A DNA stretch of 44,341 nucleotides from the NCBI GenBank assembly GCA_031289475.1, contig JAITPK010000061.1:1-44341 (forward strand), given 5' to 3'. Below are positions 9,971 to 21,288 of the stretch, piece after piece (the stretch's first letter is position 1; the number at the start of each line of letters is the position of its first letter). The position numbers were made by a program, and so were the translations under genes. Source of the DNA: Mycoplasmataceae bacterium (lineage in GTDB: Bacteria > Bacillota_I > Bacilli_A > Mycoplasmatales > Mycoplasmoidaceae). The notes beneath the pieces are model-generated. The model saw nothing but the letters and a program-made list of their open reading frames with translations, was not told where the DNA came from and did no database searches.

Positions 9971-10605
9971 ACAAATAACGGTTTCAACAATTGATTGACA
10001 AGAACGGCTAGCATATTCATATTATGTGGACAAATAACTTTTAATAATTCTTGGATTTCGTTGATATATTCGCATTGTATCAATGCAAATTCAATTTTCG
10101 TATTGTAGTTGCTTGACAAATTATCATTTGCTGAAACTAGCAATTGTTCAGAATGATAATTAATTAAAAATAATTTTATTATGTAGTTGAATAATTTACT
10201 CACTTGCTTGGTTGGGAAGATTAGACTATGTTCTTTTGCATATTTTTCAATAAGCAGAGCAAAAGTGTTGGCGAAATAAGCTGATGACAATATTTCTTGC
10301 TTCATGGTTTTATTAATTCCTGTTAGTTTTTCTAATAATGTATCTTTTTCAATATGCTTCACATCACCCTTGAGCATTTCCATATATGTTTCTATTATTT
10401 TATATTCATTCATGGCTTCAACCGTTGAATTGATATTTTGAGATCCAACATAATGATTGGCAAAGTGAGTAATGAAAATCATTATTTTCAATTCAGGGTC
10501 TTGTTTATTGTCAGACTCAAAATTTGCATTGATGCTACATAGCAAATGTAGCAATTGGCGTTGTATTTTTTTTATAGGTAATTGTTCTTTTTTTCAAGAG
10601 TCCAT
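9967..10605 (-). CDS. Helical protein of unknown function downstream of hrcA
   Basis: 212 aa starting MDSWKKEQLPIKK, with ATG two bases after the hrcA stop. The sequence is predicted almost all-helical and soluble (many Leu/Ile heptads such as LLKVICPHNMNMLAVLVNQL near the C-terminus). It shows no metal, nucleotide or membrane signature. Its place after hrcA, where many Firmicutes have grpE, invites a chaperone guess, but I see no GrpE motifs and do not assign one. It is probably co-transcribed with hrcA and therefore heat-inducible. Confidence 0.65.
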
Positions 10606-10607
10606 AT

Positions 10608-11618
10608 TTATTTAGAACCTAATTTTTCAATTTCCAATTTAATGAAGTCTAATAATCCTTTAACTTCTGAGTAATTCATTCTGGTTGGACCGACCACTGA
10701 TAATTGGTGGCTTCCACCGTTTGAGGAGATAGTGGTTGAGGCAATCGCCAATTCGCTCGCCCCAAATTCCTTACCAAAAGTAATTAAAGTTTTACCGGTT
10801 TTTTGTTGAACATACGCAATATGTTTTCAAACATTAGTATCCTCTAACATTGAAAGCGCTTTATTAAGATTTTCGATATTTTGAAATTCTGGTTGAGAAG
10901 TGAGCCATTTTGTACCGTGTATTGTTGTTGAACTTGGCATCTTATTAAAATCAAATATTTTTTCAATGATTTGTCTGATGCAAAATTCATATTCATGGAC
11001 GGCAGACCGTATGATTTCCTTAATCGAGCCCAGCTTACTTGGTATATCTTTAATAGCAGTGTCCACTAAACGATCATTAAAAATTCTAATGCAAACACTG
11101 ATGTCGTCCAATTGTTTTGCATTATGTAAATGGATTGTATTCTTGTTAACAGTACCACTTGATGTTACTAGAAGTATAAGGGCAGTATTTTGATCAATTT
11201 GAATTAAGTCAAAACGCTTTAGTAGTTCGTTGGTTTGTTCAGTCGTAACAACTGAAGGGAGCTTGAGTGATTCGTTTACAATTGATACTGATTGATCAAT
11301 AACGCTATCAATTGACAAATCTCGTTGCGCAAATATTTTTTCCAATTTTGATTTAATGTTTTTAGAAAGCTTTGGCTTCAAAATGTTAGATTCATAAAAT
11401 TTATATCCATTAATTGATGGAATTCGTCCAGATGAAGTGTGGGTTTTCTCTAATAACCCAGATCTTTCTAAAGAAGCCATATCGTTTCGTATTGTGGCAC
11501 TAGACATATCAGGCATATATTTTTTAATTATTTCCTTAGAAGAAATAGGTGATGCGGTATAGGCATACTCTTCAACGATAATTCCGAGCACTTCTTGTTG
11601 TCTTTGTGTTATTTTCAT
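10608..11618 (-). CDS. hrcA: Heat-inducible transcription repressor HrcA
   Basis: 336 aa. It represses class I heat-shock genes by binding CIRCE operators. The N-terminal winged helix is clear: TQRQQEVLGIIVEEY, PISSKEI, MSSATIRNDMASLERSGLLEKTHTSSGRIPS, followed by a GAF-like domain and the C-terminal IASTTISSNGGSHQLSVVGPTRMNY block. One TGA-Trp occurs near residue 265. A CIRCE-like repeat sits 12 nt before the start codon, so autoregulation is likely. Confidence 0.96.
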
Positions 11619-11630
11619 AGCTCAATTATT

Positions 11631-11662
11631 TTAACACACTATTTAATAGAGTGCTAATTATA
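11631..11662 (-). promoter_or_regulatory. CIRCE-like operator and -10 box of hrcA
   Basis: On the minus strand TTAGCACTC-N9-GTGTGTTAA (11631-11657) matches the CIRCE consensus TTAGCACTC-N9-GAGTGCTAA perfectly in the left arm and at 7 of 9 bases in the right arm, with the exact 9-nt spacer. A TATAAT at 11657-11662 lies directly upstream, so the operator covers the transcription start. This predicts HrcA repression of its own operon. Confidence 0.9.
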
Positions 11663-11666
11663 AAAA

Positions 11667-12515
11667 TTAATGAGTATTTATTTTTTTACCAGGAAGATAA
11701 GCATTATTTCTTCTGTTATTTAAATATGTGAATGATAGTAGTTCTACTGAATAAAAGATTAAAACTACAGGAACTATAAGCAACCTTCAATAGCTACCGG
11801 CCATATTTGTAGTATTATCGTAGATTCAATGACCGTTACTTCATTGAGGGACAATACATTGAGGATTGTAATTGGTTAAGATAGTGTAAACACTAACGTA
11901 TCCGGAGGGATTGGCAGCATTGAAGGCGTCATCAGGCAACTTAATAAAGTTAATGATAATTACATATGTGAAGTAAAGTAATGGATAAATAAAGGCAAGA
12001 CATCATGTCCTACTGAATTTCATAATATTTTTTACATTAGCCTTTGGATATTTTGAAGCGAAGCTAAAGAAGATCACAAATAACCCGGGTGTTACTAGAT
12101 GAATAAAGACATTATCTATAACGATGTTCATGCTGACATCAATAGCGCCTTGTAATACATATACAGGAGACATCATAAATCATGCCACCGCAAAAACTAG
12201 CACGATTCACGATGTTACAAATACTAAAAATTTGTTGGAATTAAATATTTTTGTTTTGAAGGCAAACAACCACAAGGCATAAAAAATTATTAATAAAAAA
12301 TTGTTTTGAATTGTGAATTGCTCAAGTCAATCAAACCAGATGATGTAATATCACCTACTAAATACGTCATTATCAATGTATTGAGGCAAAATACGAATGC
12401 AAATACTAAAGATCATTGTTGCAATACCAACAAGCATACCGATTCACGCTAAAATATAAGCTGCCGACTTGTGAATGTGTTTTCGTTCTGACTGTATGTA
12501 CTTTTGTTTAGACAT
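11667..12515 (-). CDS. Six-helix membrane protein, unknown function
   Basis: 282 aa with about six transmembrane segments: SAAYILAWIGMLVGIATMIF, the QNNFLLIIFYALWLFAF stretch, a Trp-rich third helix, a fourth containing IHLVTPGLFVIFF, LAFIYPLLYFTYVIIINF and LLIVPVVLIFYSVELLSF. Eight or so TGA-Trp codons interrupt it in the standard code. The IDNxxIHxxxP helix and the YPLLYFxY helix recall the Far-17a/AIG1-like (Pr6Pr) membrane family of mollicutes; that is a weak, topology-based resemblance. Its start overlaps the upstream membrane gene's stop by 8 nt, so the two are coupled. Confidence 0.7.
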
Positions 12516-13539
12516 TGTTAATAACCCTTTCCAGATTGAAAGAATAATAAGTAATATTTAAAATAAATGTTGGCAGAACTAATACGCAATTTATTAATCC
12601 AATGACTAAACATGTTTGAGATTCCTTATCAATTGAAGCTCATAATGTGATCACTGATGTTGAAAGCAAGAAGATGGTTATTAATAAAATTGAAAATATG
12701 GTAAGGGCTGTTTCAATGTTTGTCATTAATCGGACCTTTTTTAAGGTTTCTTTTTTAACTCTTAGCGAATAATAAATAACAAGAAAGAAAAAAGTGGCCA
12801 CAATAAAAATAATTACCAAATATACATTTATGTATTGAATAATTTTCATAGGGTCATCAAGGTTTTTAAACATAATGCCGACATCATCGATCAATATTTT
12901 AGGAAGCCCTCAAAAATTTAATATAAATGACAACACGATTAAAGTTATAACATTGACGATGATGCGCATTTGTATAGCAAATTTATTGTCCTTATGTGAA
13001 ACATTATGTTGAATAATATTATGATGATCTCAAATATGTTGAATGAAACCAAGAGCATTAAGAACTAATGTAGGCAACATAATCGCTAAGTCCAAACTCG
13101 GGATGATATATAGTAATAATTCGTTTCCATCGGAATTTCAATTTCATGCTGTGAACCCAACGAAAAGTAAAACTATAAAGATAAAACCAAATACTAAAAA
13201 TTGGATTAATCCCAAAATCTCAAACTTAGACAAACTAATAGAATGCTTATTTCTCACGGAAAAATAATGCATGATTATGTAAATTGTTATGAGTGCAAAT
13301 GTTGAAAATATGAAGATGAACATTAAAAATATATAAACATATGCAAAAATATCATACATATCACTTAAGTCACCTGACAGTAAATTAATGATTTCCATAA
13401 TAATGAATTCTGCTGATTTTGCCGAAATTGCAATGCAAAAAATCATTACATTAGAAATGATAATAGCAAAACGAATGTACATAAAAAATATCGCGGTGCT
13501 CCGGTTAACTTTTTTGTAAGCAGATTTTTTTGTTTGCAT
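12508..13539 (-). CDS. Eight-helix membrane protein with internal duplication
   Basis: 343 aa read through several TGA-Trp codons, with about eight transmembrane segments and little soluble sequence. The two halves resemble each other: a VYIFLMFIFIFSTFALITIY helix in the first half matches VYLVIIFIVATFFFLVIYY in the second. In each half this is followed by a long helix ending VGFTAW or VITLWA, then by IMLPTLVLNALGF or LVLPTFILNITYY. This suggests duplication of a 3-4 helix module, as in many secondary transporters. No family is recognised. There is no Shine-Dalgarno; a TAAAAT box ends 7 nt before the ATG. Confidence 0.7.
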
Positions 13540-13553
13540 TGATAATATTTTAA

Positions 13554-13581
13554 TTGAATATTTTCAATATTTCTCTATAAT
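13554..13581 (+). promoter_or_regulatory. Promoter of the HAD-potABCD-tsaD operon
   Basis: TTGAAT (13554-13559), a 16-bp spacer and TATAAT (13576-13581) form the most complete vegetative promoter seen in the window on the plus strand. Predicted start is near 13588, giving a leader of about 36 nt before the HAD gene. Confidence 0.65.
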
Positions 13582-13623
13582 AAAGCACAATTTTTGAAAT
13601 TTGATTTTTATTGTTGAAAAAGG

Positions 13624-15363
13624 ATGGAAAAAACACGCACAAAAATGACTAAATATAAGCTGCTGGCAATTGATTTGGACGGCACTTTATTATCTAAATT
13701 AAAACAAATTTCAAAATCTAATTTAGAGGCATTAAAGGAGTACATAGACGATGGAGGGCAACCAGTTATTACAACTGGGCGTTCCATTGTTTCTGTTAAT
13801 AAAATTGTTAATAAAATTGACAAAGCTCATGGTAATAGAAGCGAATATGCCATTTGTTTTAATGGTGCTTACATTAAAAATTTTCATACTGGTGAAGTTA
13901 TAGAGAAAAAAATTCCTGATGGAATTGTTCGTGAAATTTATCAATATGTTAAAAAAAATAAAATTGTTTTGTGGGCATATACAAAAGAAGCCACTGATAT
14001 GAAAGGTGTATATGTAACCGATGCTTTTGCAAATTTCATTGTTCGTTTGGGGAAAGGTATTAACCTTATTAAAATTACTAAAGATTTAACAGATTTTTCG
14101 TCTTACAAATTAAATATAATGTCGTTTTCTAAAAAGAAAATTGCTAAAGCTTGGGAAGATTTGCATGATAAATATGGTGACCAATTAAACTACTCATATT
14201 CTCATCCGAAACTACTTGAAATAAATTTGGGTGGTGTAAATAAAGGGACAAGCATTAATTACATTGCTGAGAAACTTGGAATCCAAAAAGAACAAATTGC
14301 AGCGATTGGTGATTCAAACAATGATCTTGCAGCATTTGAAAATGCATCATTGAAAATAGCGGTAAAGTCTAAAAGCAAAAGACTAATTAAAGCATCATCA
14401 GTTTATCTACCATATTCACGTAATGCGGTAGCCGATGCGATTCGCAATCACATTTTGGTTGAAGATAAACCAATTCAATTAGTGGCCAGTGATCTAGATG
14501 GCACATTATTAAGAAATGGATCAAAAACGATTGCCCCAGAAACAAAAAGTAATATTGAAAAATTAGTAAATGATTCGGGTAAGAAATTTGTAATTTGCAC
14601 CGGCAGAAATATTGACGATATTTTACTCGTTGTTGATTATTTAAACATCAAAGATAAAAGTAACTTATTTGCAATTGGAGCAAATGGTTGTTTTATTTAT
14701 GACGTTGCAAACGGAAGATTTATTTATGAGAAACTAATGTCAGAAGATTTTGCAAAAAAAGTAATGGATAAATTTAATGCCATAAGAAATGATAAAAATG
14801 TTAAAGGTCAACTTTCTTGTGAAATGTTTGTGAGCTATAAAGCTGAAGACGTTGTTGCTCACAAACCGCAAATCCATTATTGTATTAATCGTCAATTTAT
14901 TGAAGAGATGTATAAAAAATTTCACCCGGGAATGTTTGATAATTTTTGGGCTAAACGTATTTCTAAAGACATTGATAAAAAGACGCCCTTTGATAAAGTT
15001 ATGAAACTTATATTTTACTTTGAGTCGCAAGATGATCGAGCGAGAATGTTTGCAGCGTTTAATGAATTTAAAGGAGATTTAGAAATTTCTTCCAGCGGTA
15101 AACATAATGTTGAAGTGATGCCAACGAATATTACGAAAGGACATGCATTGCAAAGACTATGTGATTATTTAAAAATAGATATTAAAGATACAATGCCAAT
15201 CGGCGATGAAAGAAACGACATGTCAATGTTATCGCTTTCACCACATTCTGTGACTTTGAAAACATCTAGTATTGAAGTACAACAATCAGCAGGCAATGTT
15301 TTAGATCAACCAACAAGCGATGTTGTGGGCAAAGCCATTGAGCTGTTTGTGTTAAGGAAGTAA
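13624..15363 (+). CDS. Tandem Cof-type HAD-IIB phosphatase (two fused domains)
   Basis: 579 aa made of two complete Cof/HAD-IIB hydrolases. Domain 1 has motif I LLAIDLDGTLL at about 13-23, TTGRS and motif IV IGDSNNDLAAFENA near 229. Domain 2 repeats LVASDLDGTLL at about 290, CTGRN and IGDERNDMSMLSLS near 526, with both nucleophile Asp residues kept. Single Cof proteins of about 270-290 aa are the norm; a double one is unusual. The substrate is presumably a small sugar or nucleotide phosphate. The start is uncertain: an AAAGG abuts ATG 13624, and ATG 13645 (MTKYKLL) is an alternative. One base separates it from potA. Confidence 0.9.
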   Translation: MEKTRTKMTKYKLLAIDLDGTLLSKLKQISKSNLEALKEYIDDGGQPVITTGRSIVSVNKIVNKIDKAHGNRSEYAICFNGAYIKNFHTGEVIEKKIPDGIVREIYQYVKKNKIVLWAYTKEATDMKGVYVTDAFANFIVRLGKGINLIKITKDLTDFSSYKLNIMSFSKKKIAKAWEDLHDKYGDQLNYSYSHPKLLEINLGGVNKGTSINYIAEKLGIQKEQIAAIGDSNNDLAAFENASLKIAVKSKSKRLIKASSVYLPYSRNAVADAIRNHILVEDKPIQLVASDLDGTLLRNGSKTIAPETKSNIEKLVNDSGKKFVICTGRNIDDILLVVDYLNIKDKSNLFAIGANGCFIYDVANGRFIYEKLMSEDFAKKVMDKFNAIRNDKNVKGQLSCEMFVSYKAEDVVAHKPQIHYCINRQFIEEMYKKFHPGMFDNFWAKRISKDIDKKTPFDKVMKLIFYFESQDDRARMFAAFNEFKGDLEISSSGKHNVEVMPTNITKGHALQRLCDYLKIDIKDTMPIGDERNDMSMLSLSPHSVTLKTSSIEVQQSAGNVLDQPTSDVVGKAIELFVLRK

Positions 15364-15364
15364 C

Positions 15365-16990
15365 ATGATAACAAAAAATTACATCCAATTAATTAATATA
15401 AAGAAAGTGTATGACGATGGGTATATAGCTGTACAAGATATTAATATTTCGATCAACAAGGGAGAATTTGTTACCTTATTGGGGCCATCCGGTTGTGGCA
15501 AAACAACCATTTTAAAAATGCTCGCTGGTTTTGATATGCCCACAACCGGACAAATAATGGTTGATGGAATTGATATTAAAGAGTTGCCTATTAATCAAAG
15601 ACCAACTGCGACTGTTTTTCAAGACTATGCATTATTTCCTAATATGAATGTTTATCAAAATGTTACGTATGGTTTAAAAGTAATGCGTAAACCGTTAAGA
15701 GATGTTTCACCAAAAATTAAAGAAGAAGGTAATAACATTTATCGTATTGCAATCAAAAAAGCAGCGTTAGAAATTAAAAAGATTGAAATTCAACAAGGCA
15801 AATTGCTTCGACAATTAGTAAAACTTGATGAGGTTTATAAAACACACCCCGAAGTTACAAACATTAAAAACATGCGCCATGCTCAGTTCGTAATGAAACA
15901 AAATTATTTTTTAAAAAAGCTTAAAGAAAATTATGGTGATGAGGCAGAATTTAGAATTTCAAGAGCTAACAAACAACGTGAGTGGCGCTATTTAGTAGGT
16001 CGACGTATCTGAAAAATAAATCGTTTAATTAAATATGACATGGTCGGTCTTAATAAATGAGAACGCTTATATTTCGAACTTAAAAAATGATATTTATATA
16101 AAATGACCACTGATAGTCGTTATGATCGTTTGACTAATGAATACACACGTCTCGATAATTTATCATCGTACTGACAAAACTATCCAATGACAACATTGTC
16201 TAATTTTGAAAAGAAAAACATTAGTCGCAAGTTAACAAGAGAAGAAATTAAAAATAAGGCCAATGAATTAATTCAACTTGTTGGGTTGACAGGCAATGAG
16301 AACAAATATCCAACAGAATTATCTGGTGGTATGCAACAAAGAGTGGCATTAGCTCGTGCTTTAGTTGTGGAACCAGATATATTGTTGCTTGATGAACCAT
16401 TATCGGCATTGGACGCTAAAGTTCGCCAACAAATGCAATTGGAATTAAAGCGTTTACACAATGAATTGGGTATTACATTCATCCTTGTAACTCATGATCA
16501 AGAGGAGGCATTAACACTTTCTACTAAAGTAGTGGTTATGTCTAAAGGACGTGTTGAACAAATTGATTCACCAAAACGAATTTACGATAGTCCTAGAAAT
16601 GAATGGGTTGCAAGTTTTATTGGTAAAGCTAACCTATTTAATGGTGTATACAGCGGAGCAAATAAGATTGAATTTGCTGACGAAACATTTAACGTTGCTG
16701 ATTCTGCGGTTCGTAAATTTAAGCCTAATTCACAAGTTAAATTTATGATCCGACCCGAAGATATTTATTTTGTAGAACCAGATAAAGGGATTATTAAGGG
16801 CCGTGTGGTAGAAAGCATTTATAAAGGACAAATGTATAGTGTTCGTGTCAAGTGAAAAAATTTCATTATCATGGTTGAATCTACAAAGCAAATTAATAGT
16901 AACACTACTGTTGGTCTAGATTGAGAAACATCGCACATTCATGTGATGCTAGACAAAGCGCAAAGGAACCCTAATGAATTTAGATTCTAG
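15365..16990 (+). CDS. potA: Spermidine/putrescine ABC transporter ATP-binding protein
   Basis: 541 aa. Walker A GPSGCGKTT at 40-48, Q-loop VFQDYALFPNM near 85, signature LSGGMQQR near 319, Walker B ILLLDEP near 340 and the H-loop THDQEEA near 376, then a C-terminal TOBE-like regulatory domain. Between the Q-loop and the signature lies a highly charged, helical insertion of about 170 residues (roughly 110-290), rich in Lys/Arg/Tyr; PotA of other bacteria is about 370-380 aa. A similarly long PotA is known in mycoplasmas. It powers polyamine import with PotB, PotC and PotD. Confidence 0.95.
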
Positions 16991-17843
16991 ACTTTTTAAA
17001 ACTAAATCTTTTAGATCCAACAATGGTAATAAAACTGGTGTTTTGTTAGTCCCTTTTATTTTGTTATCTTTAATATTAGTCATTATTCCGCTAATCATGA
17101 TTTTTGTAAAAGCTTTCATACCGACAAGCGGAGCGACTGTTGCTGATAACTGATCAGTTATCGATGGATTTATTTGACAGAAAATTTTAATTTCATTATT
17201 AATTGCTGTTATTACAACCATTGTTTGTGTTTTGCTTGCTTATCCTTTTACTTATTTTTTGTCAAATAGCAAAAGCAAAGTATTTAAAACAATTATTATT
17301 TTTATAGCTACAGCACCAGTATGAACTAGTTTTTTAGTAAAACTAATCGGACTAAAAACTTTTTTTGATATTTGTGCCGGATATGATAATTCCACATATG
17401 GTAATTTATGAACTATTGTCGGATTGATTTATTTGTATTTGCCATTTATGATTATGCCCTTATATTCAGTGCTAAATGATATGCCTAAAAATTTGGTATA
17501 TGCAAGTTATGATTTGGGGTACGGACCTTTTAAAACATTTTTTAAAGTAACATTACCATATACAAAAGCAGCTTTGGCATCTGGAATTACATTGGTGTTT
17601 TTGCCTGCACTAACAACCGTTGCCGTTCCACAATTCTTAAATAATAACAATGATGGATCAATGATTGGCGACATTATTGTTGATCAAGGACAATCAGGGT
17701 TAACTAGTGACATCGCTTTAGCACGAGCATCCACTTTATCATTAGTGTTGAGTCTAATATTATTAGCAGGCTTTTTATGCTACATAGTTTTCTATAAAAT
17801 AGTTTGAAAAAAAATTAGAACTAAAAGGAGGGTTAATGAATAA
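16974..17843 (+). CDS. potB: Spermidine/putrescine ABC transporter permease PotB
   Basis: 289 aa with about six transmembrane helices. The binding-protein-dependent transport EAA loop reads YASYDLGYGPFKTFFKVTLPYTKAAL, which couples to PotA. The ATG overlaps the end of potA by 17 nt, with AAGGA 7 nt upstream. Four or more TGA-Trp codons are present (for example APVWTSF, typical of PotB). Confidence 0.95.
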
Positions 17844-18705
17844 GCAAGGCAAATTTACACGCAGCAAATTTTTATCTTTCATAAAGCATTGATATATTTT
17901 CATTGTGCTTGCCATTATTTATGTGCCTCTTATTTTTATCGTGCTATTGAGTTTTAATGAGCCGACAGCCCGTGGGAACATTAATATTAATTTTGGCACA
18001 CCTACTATGATTAATTACTTGAATCTTTGACAGGATGATGAATTTCTAAATGGTTTATTTAATTCGTTATTACTATCAGTCATTGTTGTTCCAATTTCTT
18101 TATTGTTGGCAATCGTAACTTGTTTTGGAATGTGACGAGCTAAACCGTATCAAAAGAAAGCGGTTAACTTTACCACACAATTAACGATTGTTAATCCAGA
18201 GGCCATTACTGGTATTAGTCTTGCGTTATTATTTTCATCAACTTGAGTTGCCATGGGATTTAATTTAGGTTTTTTCACGGTAGTGTTGGCACATATTTCG
18301 TTTTGTACTCCCTATGCTATCGTGGCAATATACCCTCGTATGGCAAAAATGAATCAAAATCAATTATTAGCGAGCTACGATTTAGGTCACACCAAAATGA
18401 ACACATTTTGGAAAATCACTATTCCATATTTAATGCCTGCTCTTTTGGCAGCTGTTGCTATTGTGCTGTCAATGTCGCTAGATGATTTCATTATTACTAA
18501 TCTGGTTAACGGTTCCTTTCAAACAATCGGAACATTAATTTATTCCACACGTAAAGGTATCAAAGCTTGAGTAGTTACATTCGGGGCACTAGTTGTAATT
18601 ATCACAATTGTGATAATTGTTGTTCTTGGAATTCGCAAGTATTTCAAATTAAAGAAGGAAAACAAAAAAAGTGCAATGGTTTCTGAATCTAAGGGAGAAT
18701 CATAA
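17836..18705 (+). CDS. potC: Spermidine/putrescine ABC transporter permease PotC
   Basis: 289 aa with six predicted helices, the N-terminal YVPLIFIVLLSFNEP block and the EAA loop LLASYDLGHTKMNTFWKITIPYLMPAL, then SLDDFIITNLV, which is characteristic of PotC. A strong AGGAGGG precedes the ATG, which overlaps potB by 8 nt. The stop overlaps the potD ATG (TAATG). Confidence 0.95.
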
Positions 18706-20333
18706 TGAAACATTTGTTTCTAAAATGTCTCTCTCCGATAGCTATAGTGATGTGTAGTTTGTCGCCATTGATGCTGGGCTCTTGCAGTAGTGGGGGAATT
18801 GTTTTTGCAAACTATGAAAGCTATATGTCGCCAGATTTAATCGACAAAAACCGTACAGTCGATGGGCAACAAGTAAGATATGTTAGCTATTCTACAAACG
18901 AAGATATCCAAGCAAAGTTCAAACGGTCATATGATTTGGCCGTTCCATCTACATATACGGTTTTGGAATTGGTTAAGGCTGACGAAGTAGCAGAACTCAA
19001 TTGAGCGATGTTTTCGACTGAAGGACATAAATTGAATTCGAATGAATACCGATGGCCATTAATTACTTATCCTTCGTATTTAATTGAGTATGCTAAACCA
19101 TACAATTCATATCAAGGTGCGACAACAGATGATAAAATGCTAGCAGCACGGAACGACCCACACAATGCACTAACATTATTTAGTGATACAGTTATTAACA
19201 TCATATTTTCAGTAGATGATTATGCTCATGACCATGGATATTATGGCGTTGGCAAAACATTATTAAATTATTCGTTACCATACTTTGATCAGGATTTAAT
19301 GTTTGCTTACCATGGCGATTATATCGGCAATGAAATGAATAATGATGGTGGTGCATATCAATTAACTGCACCACAATTAAATGAAGATGGACTTTGGTAT
19401 AGTGAAGGTGCTACATGAGACAAAATTACAAATGCTATTTCACCAAAGAAAAACACAACCCTAGATAGTAGATTCATTCCTAACGAGAGACAACACATGG
19501 CATTGGTTGATGATTCAAGAACATTTTATGATTTATGTCGCTTGGCATCAACTGGTGGTGCTGATGTTAATCCACCAGATGATGCTGCTGAACAGACTAT
19601 GGAGAAGATTGGTGAAACTTATGGGCATGTGTCTAATAAATTTAACCCTAATACATTCTTCATTAATAGTGATAGTCAACAAATATTGTATAGCTTTGCT
19701 GATCCTGTTGGTGACTACACGAATGCTACCGAGGCACAAGCAAATGCCATTATTTCATATAGTGGCGATGTCGCCTACGCCACAATGGGTGGCGGTAACG
19801 ATGATTGAACTGACACCTGACATTGCGAACCAAAAGGGCAAGATGCCTTAGTTGACGGCAATGTGCATATAGTTAAACCGCGCAATACAATGGTTGCTCT
19901 CGATATGCTGGTCATTAATAAAAAAGATCAAGACAAGCAATCAGTATATGATTTAGCAAAAAGTTGTGTGCTAGATGGTGCTGATGCAGCACCCACCTCC
20001 ACCGATGATCCAAATGCTTGAATAGGCAAAGGGATTACGGATGATGATGCAACAAATGATCCACTTTACAACACCATTCTTAATTTTGAATACACATACT
20101 ATGAACCAACTCTTTGAAATACGAAGGAATTTGTATCACGAAATAGCAATGAACCAGATGCGACCAATAGTTACTATGATATTAAATATAGCGATGAAAA
20201 TAAGGCCGAATTGCTAGCAGAAATTAATAATGTGAATTTTTTGCCAGGGGATCAATTATTAGAATTACCATTATCATCGCTAGCCAAATCTAACATGAGT
20301 TTTGAATATATGCAATATAAGCAGAAAATGTAA
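18705..20333 (+). CDS. potD: Polyamine-binding lipoprotein PotD
   Basis: 542 aa with a lipoprotein signal peptide: basic-hydrophobic N-terminus and lipobox LGSC with Cys27. The mature part starts with VFANYESYMSPDLI, the usual PotD opening, and contains YDLAVPSTYT and a GDVAYATMGGGNDDW region with TGA-Trp codons. It is longer than Gram-negative PotD (about 350 aa), as is normal for mycoplasmas, with Asp-rich insertions. It should be anchored on the outer face of the membrane and deliver spermidine/putrescine to PotBC. Confidence 0.9.
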
Positions 20334-20335
20334 CG

Positions 20336-21283
20336 ATGAATCAGAAAAAATATATTCTTGCCATAGAAACATCATGTGATGATACCAGCATCGCGATTTC
20401 TTGTAATAATCATATTTTGTCCAATGTTACACTTACTACTTTGAAATCTCATAAGCAATATGGTGGAATTGTTCCAGAAATCGCTGCAAGGGGTCACGAG
20501 GCTGATTTAAGTGTTTGTTATAAGCAAGCGCTCAAGCAAGCCAAAATTCGTGAAGCAGACATTGTGCATGTTGCTTATACTGCAACTCCGGGGCTACCGG
20601 GGTCGTTACATGTTGGTAAAGTGTTTGCTAAATCAATCGCATCATTATTGAATGTACAGTTAATACCTGTTGATCATATGATGGGACATATTTATTCTTT
20701 TACCATCAATGATGAGGGAATAGTTAAATATCCTTTTCTAGCACTTGTAATATCAGGAGGGCACACTGCTATCTATCTAATTAAGAGCATTCATGAATAT
20801 CAAGTTCTGAATCAAACTGCAGATGATGCGATGGGTGAAACATTGGATAAAGTAGGCCGTATTTTAAACCTTGACTATCCAGGGGGCGTTAGCATTGATA
20901 AAATTTATGATGACAAAAAAACTACTCTAAAAATGATTAATCATTTTAAACCAGACCAAAGTTTTAGTTTTTCTGGTATTAAAACTCATATTTTTAACTA
21001 TGTGAACCAATCTAAAATGAAAAATAAAAAAGTTGATAAAGTGCTAGTTGCCTCATCTTTACTTAATTGAGTAGTTGAAGAAGCGAGAATCAAATTGGAA
21101 TATTACATTACTAAATATCCACATGTGAAATTTATAGCTGTCGGCGGCGGTGTTAGCGCTAATAAATTGTTGAGAAATAAACTCTCCAAGTTAAGGTTGC
21201 CCATTAGATTACCTAAAAATAAATATACCAATGATAATGCAGCAATGATTGCCGTATATGCTCACTTAAGCAAAAACAATTAA
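20336..21283 (+). CDS. tsaD: tRNA N6-adenosine threonylcarbamoyltransferase
   Basis: 315 aa Kae1/TsaD protein making t6A37 in ANN-decoding tRNAs. The motifs are intact: ETSCDDTS at the start, HKQYGGIVPEIAARGHE, YTATPGLPGSL, the metal motif HMMGH at about 113-117, ISGGHT and DNAAMIA. One TGA-Trp is present. The ATG follows the potD stop by two bases without a Shine-Dalgarno, so it is likely translated by coupling. No visible metabolic link to polyamine import exists. Confidence 0.96.
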
Positions 21284-21288
21284 TTTCA

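Noticed and set aside
9967-10605. GrpE, from its place after hrcA.
   Set aside because: No GrpE coiled-coil/beta-wing motifs can be seen; position alone is not enough.
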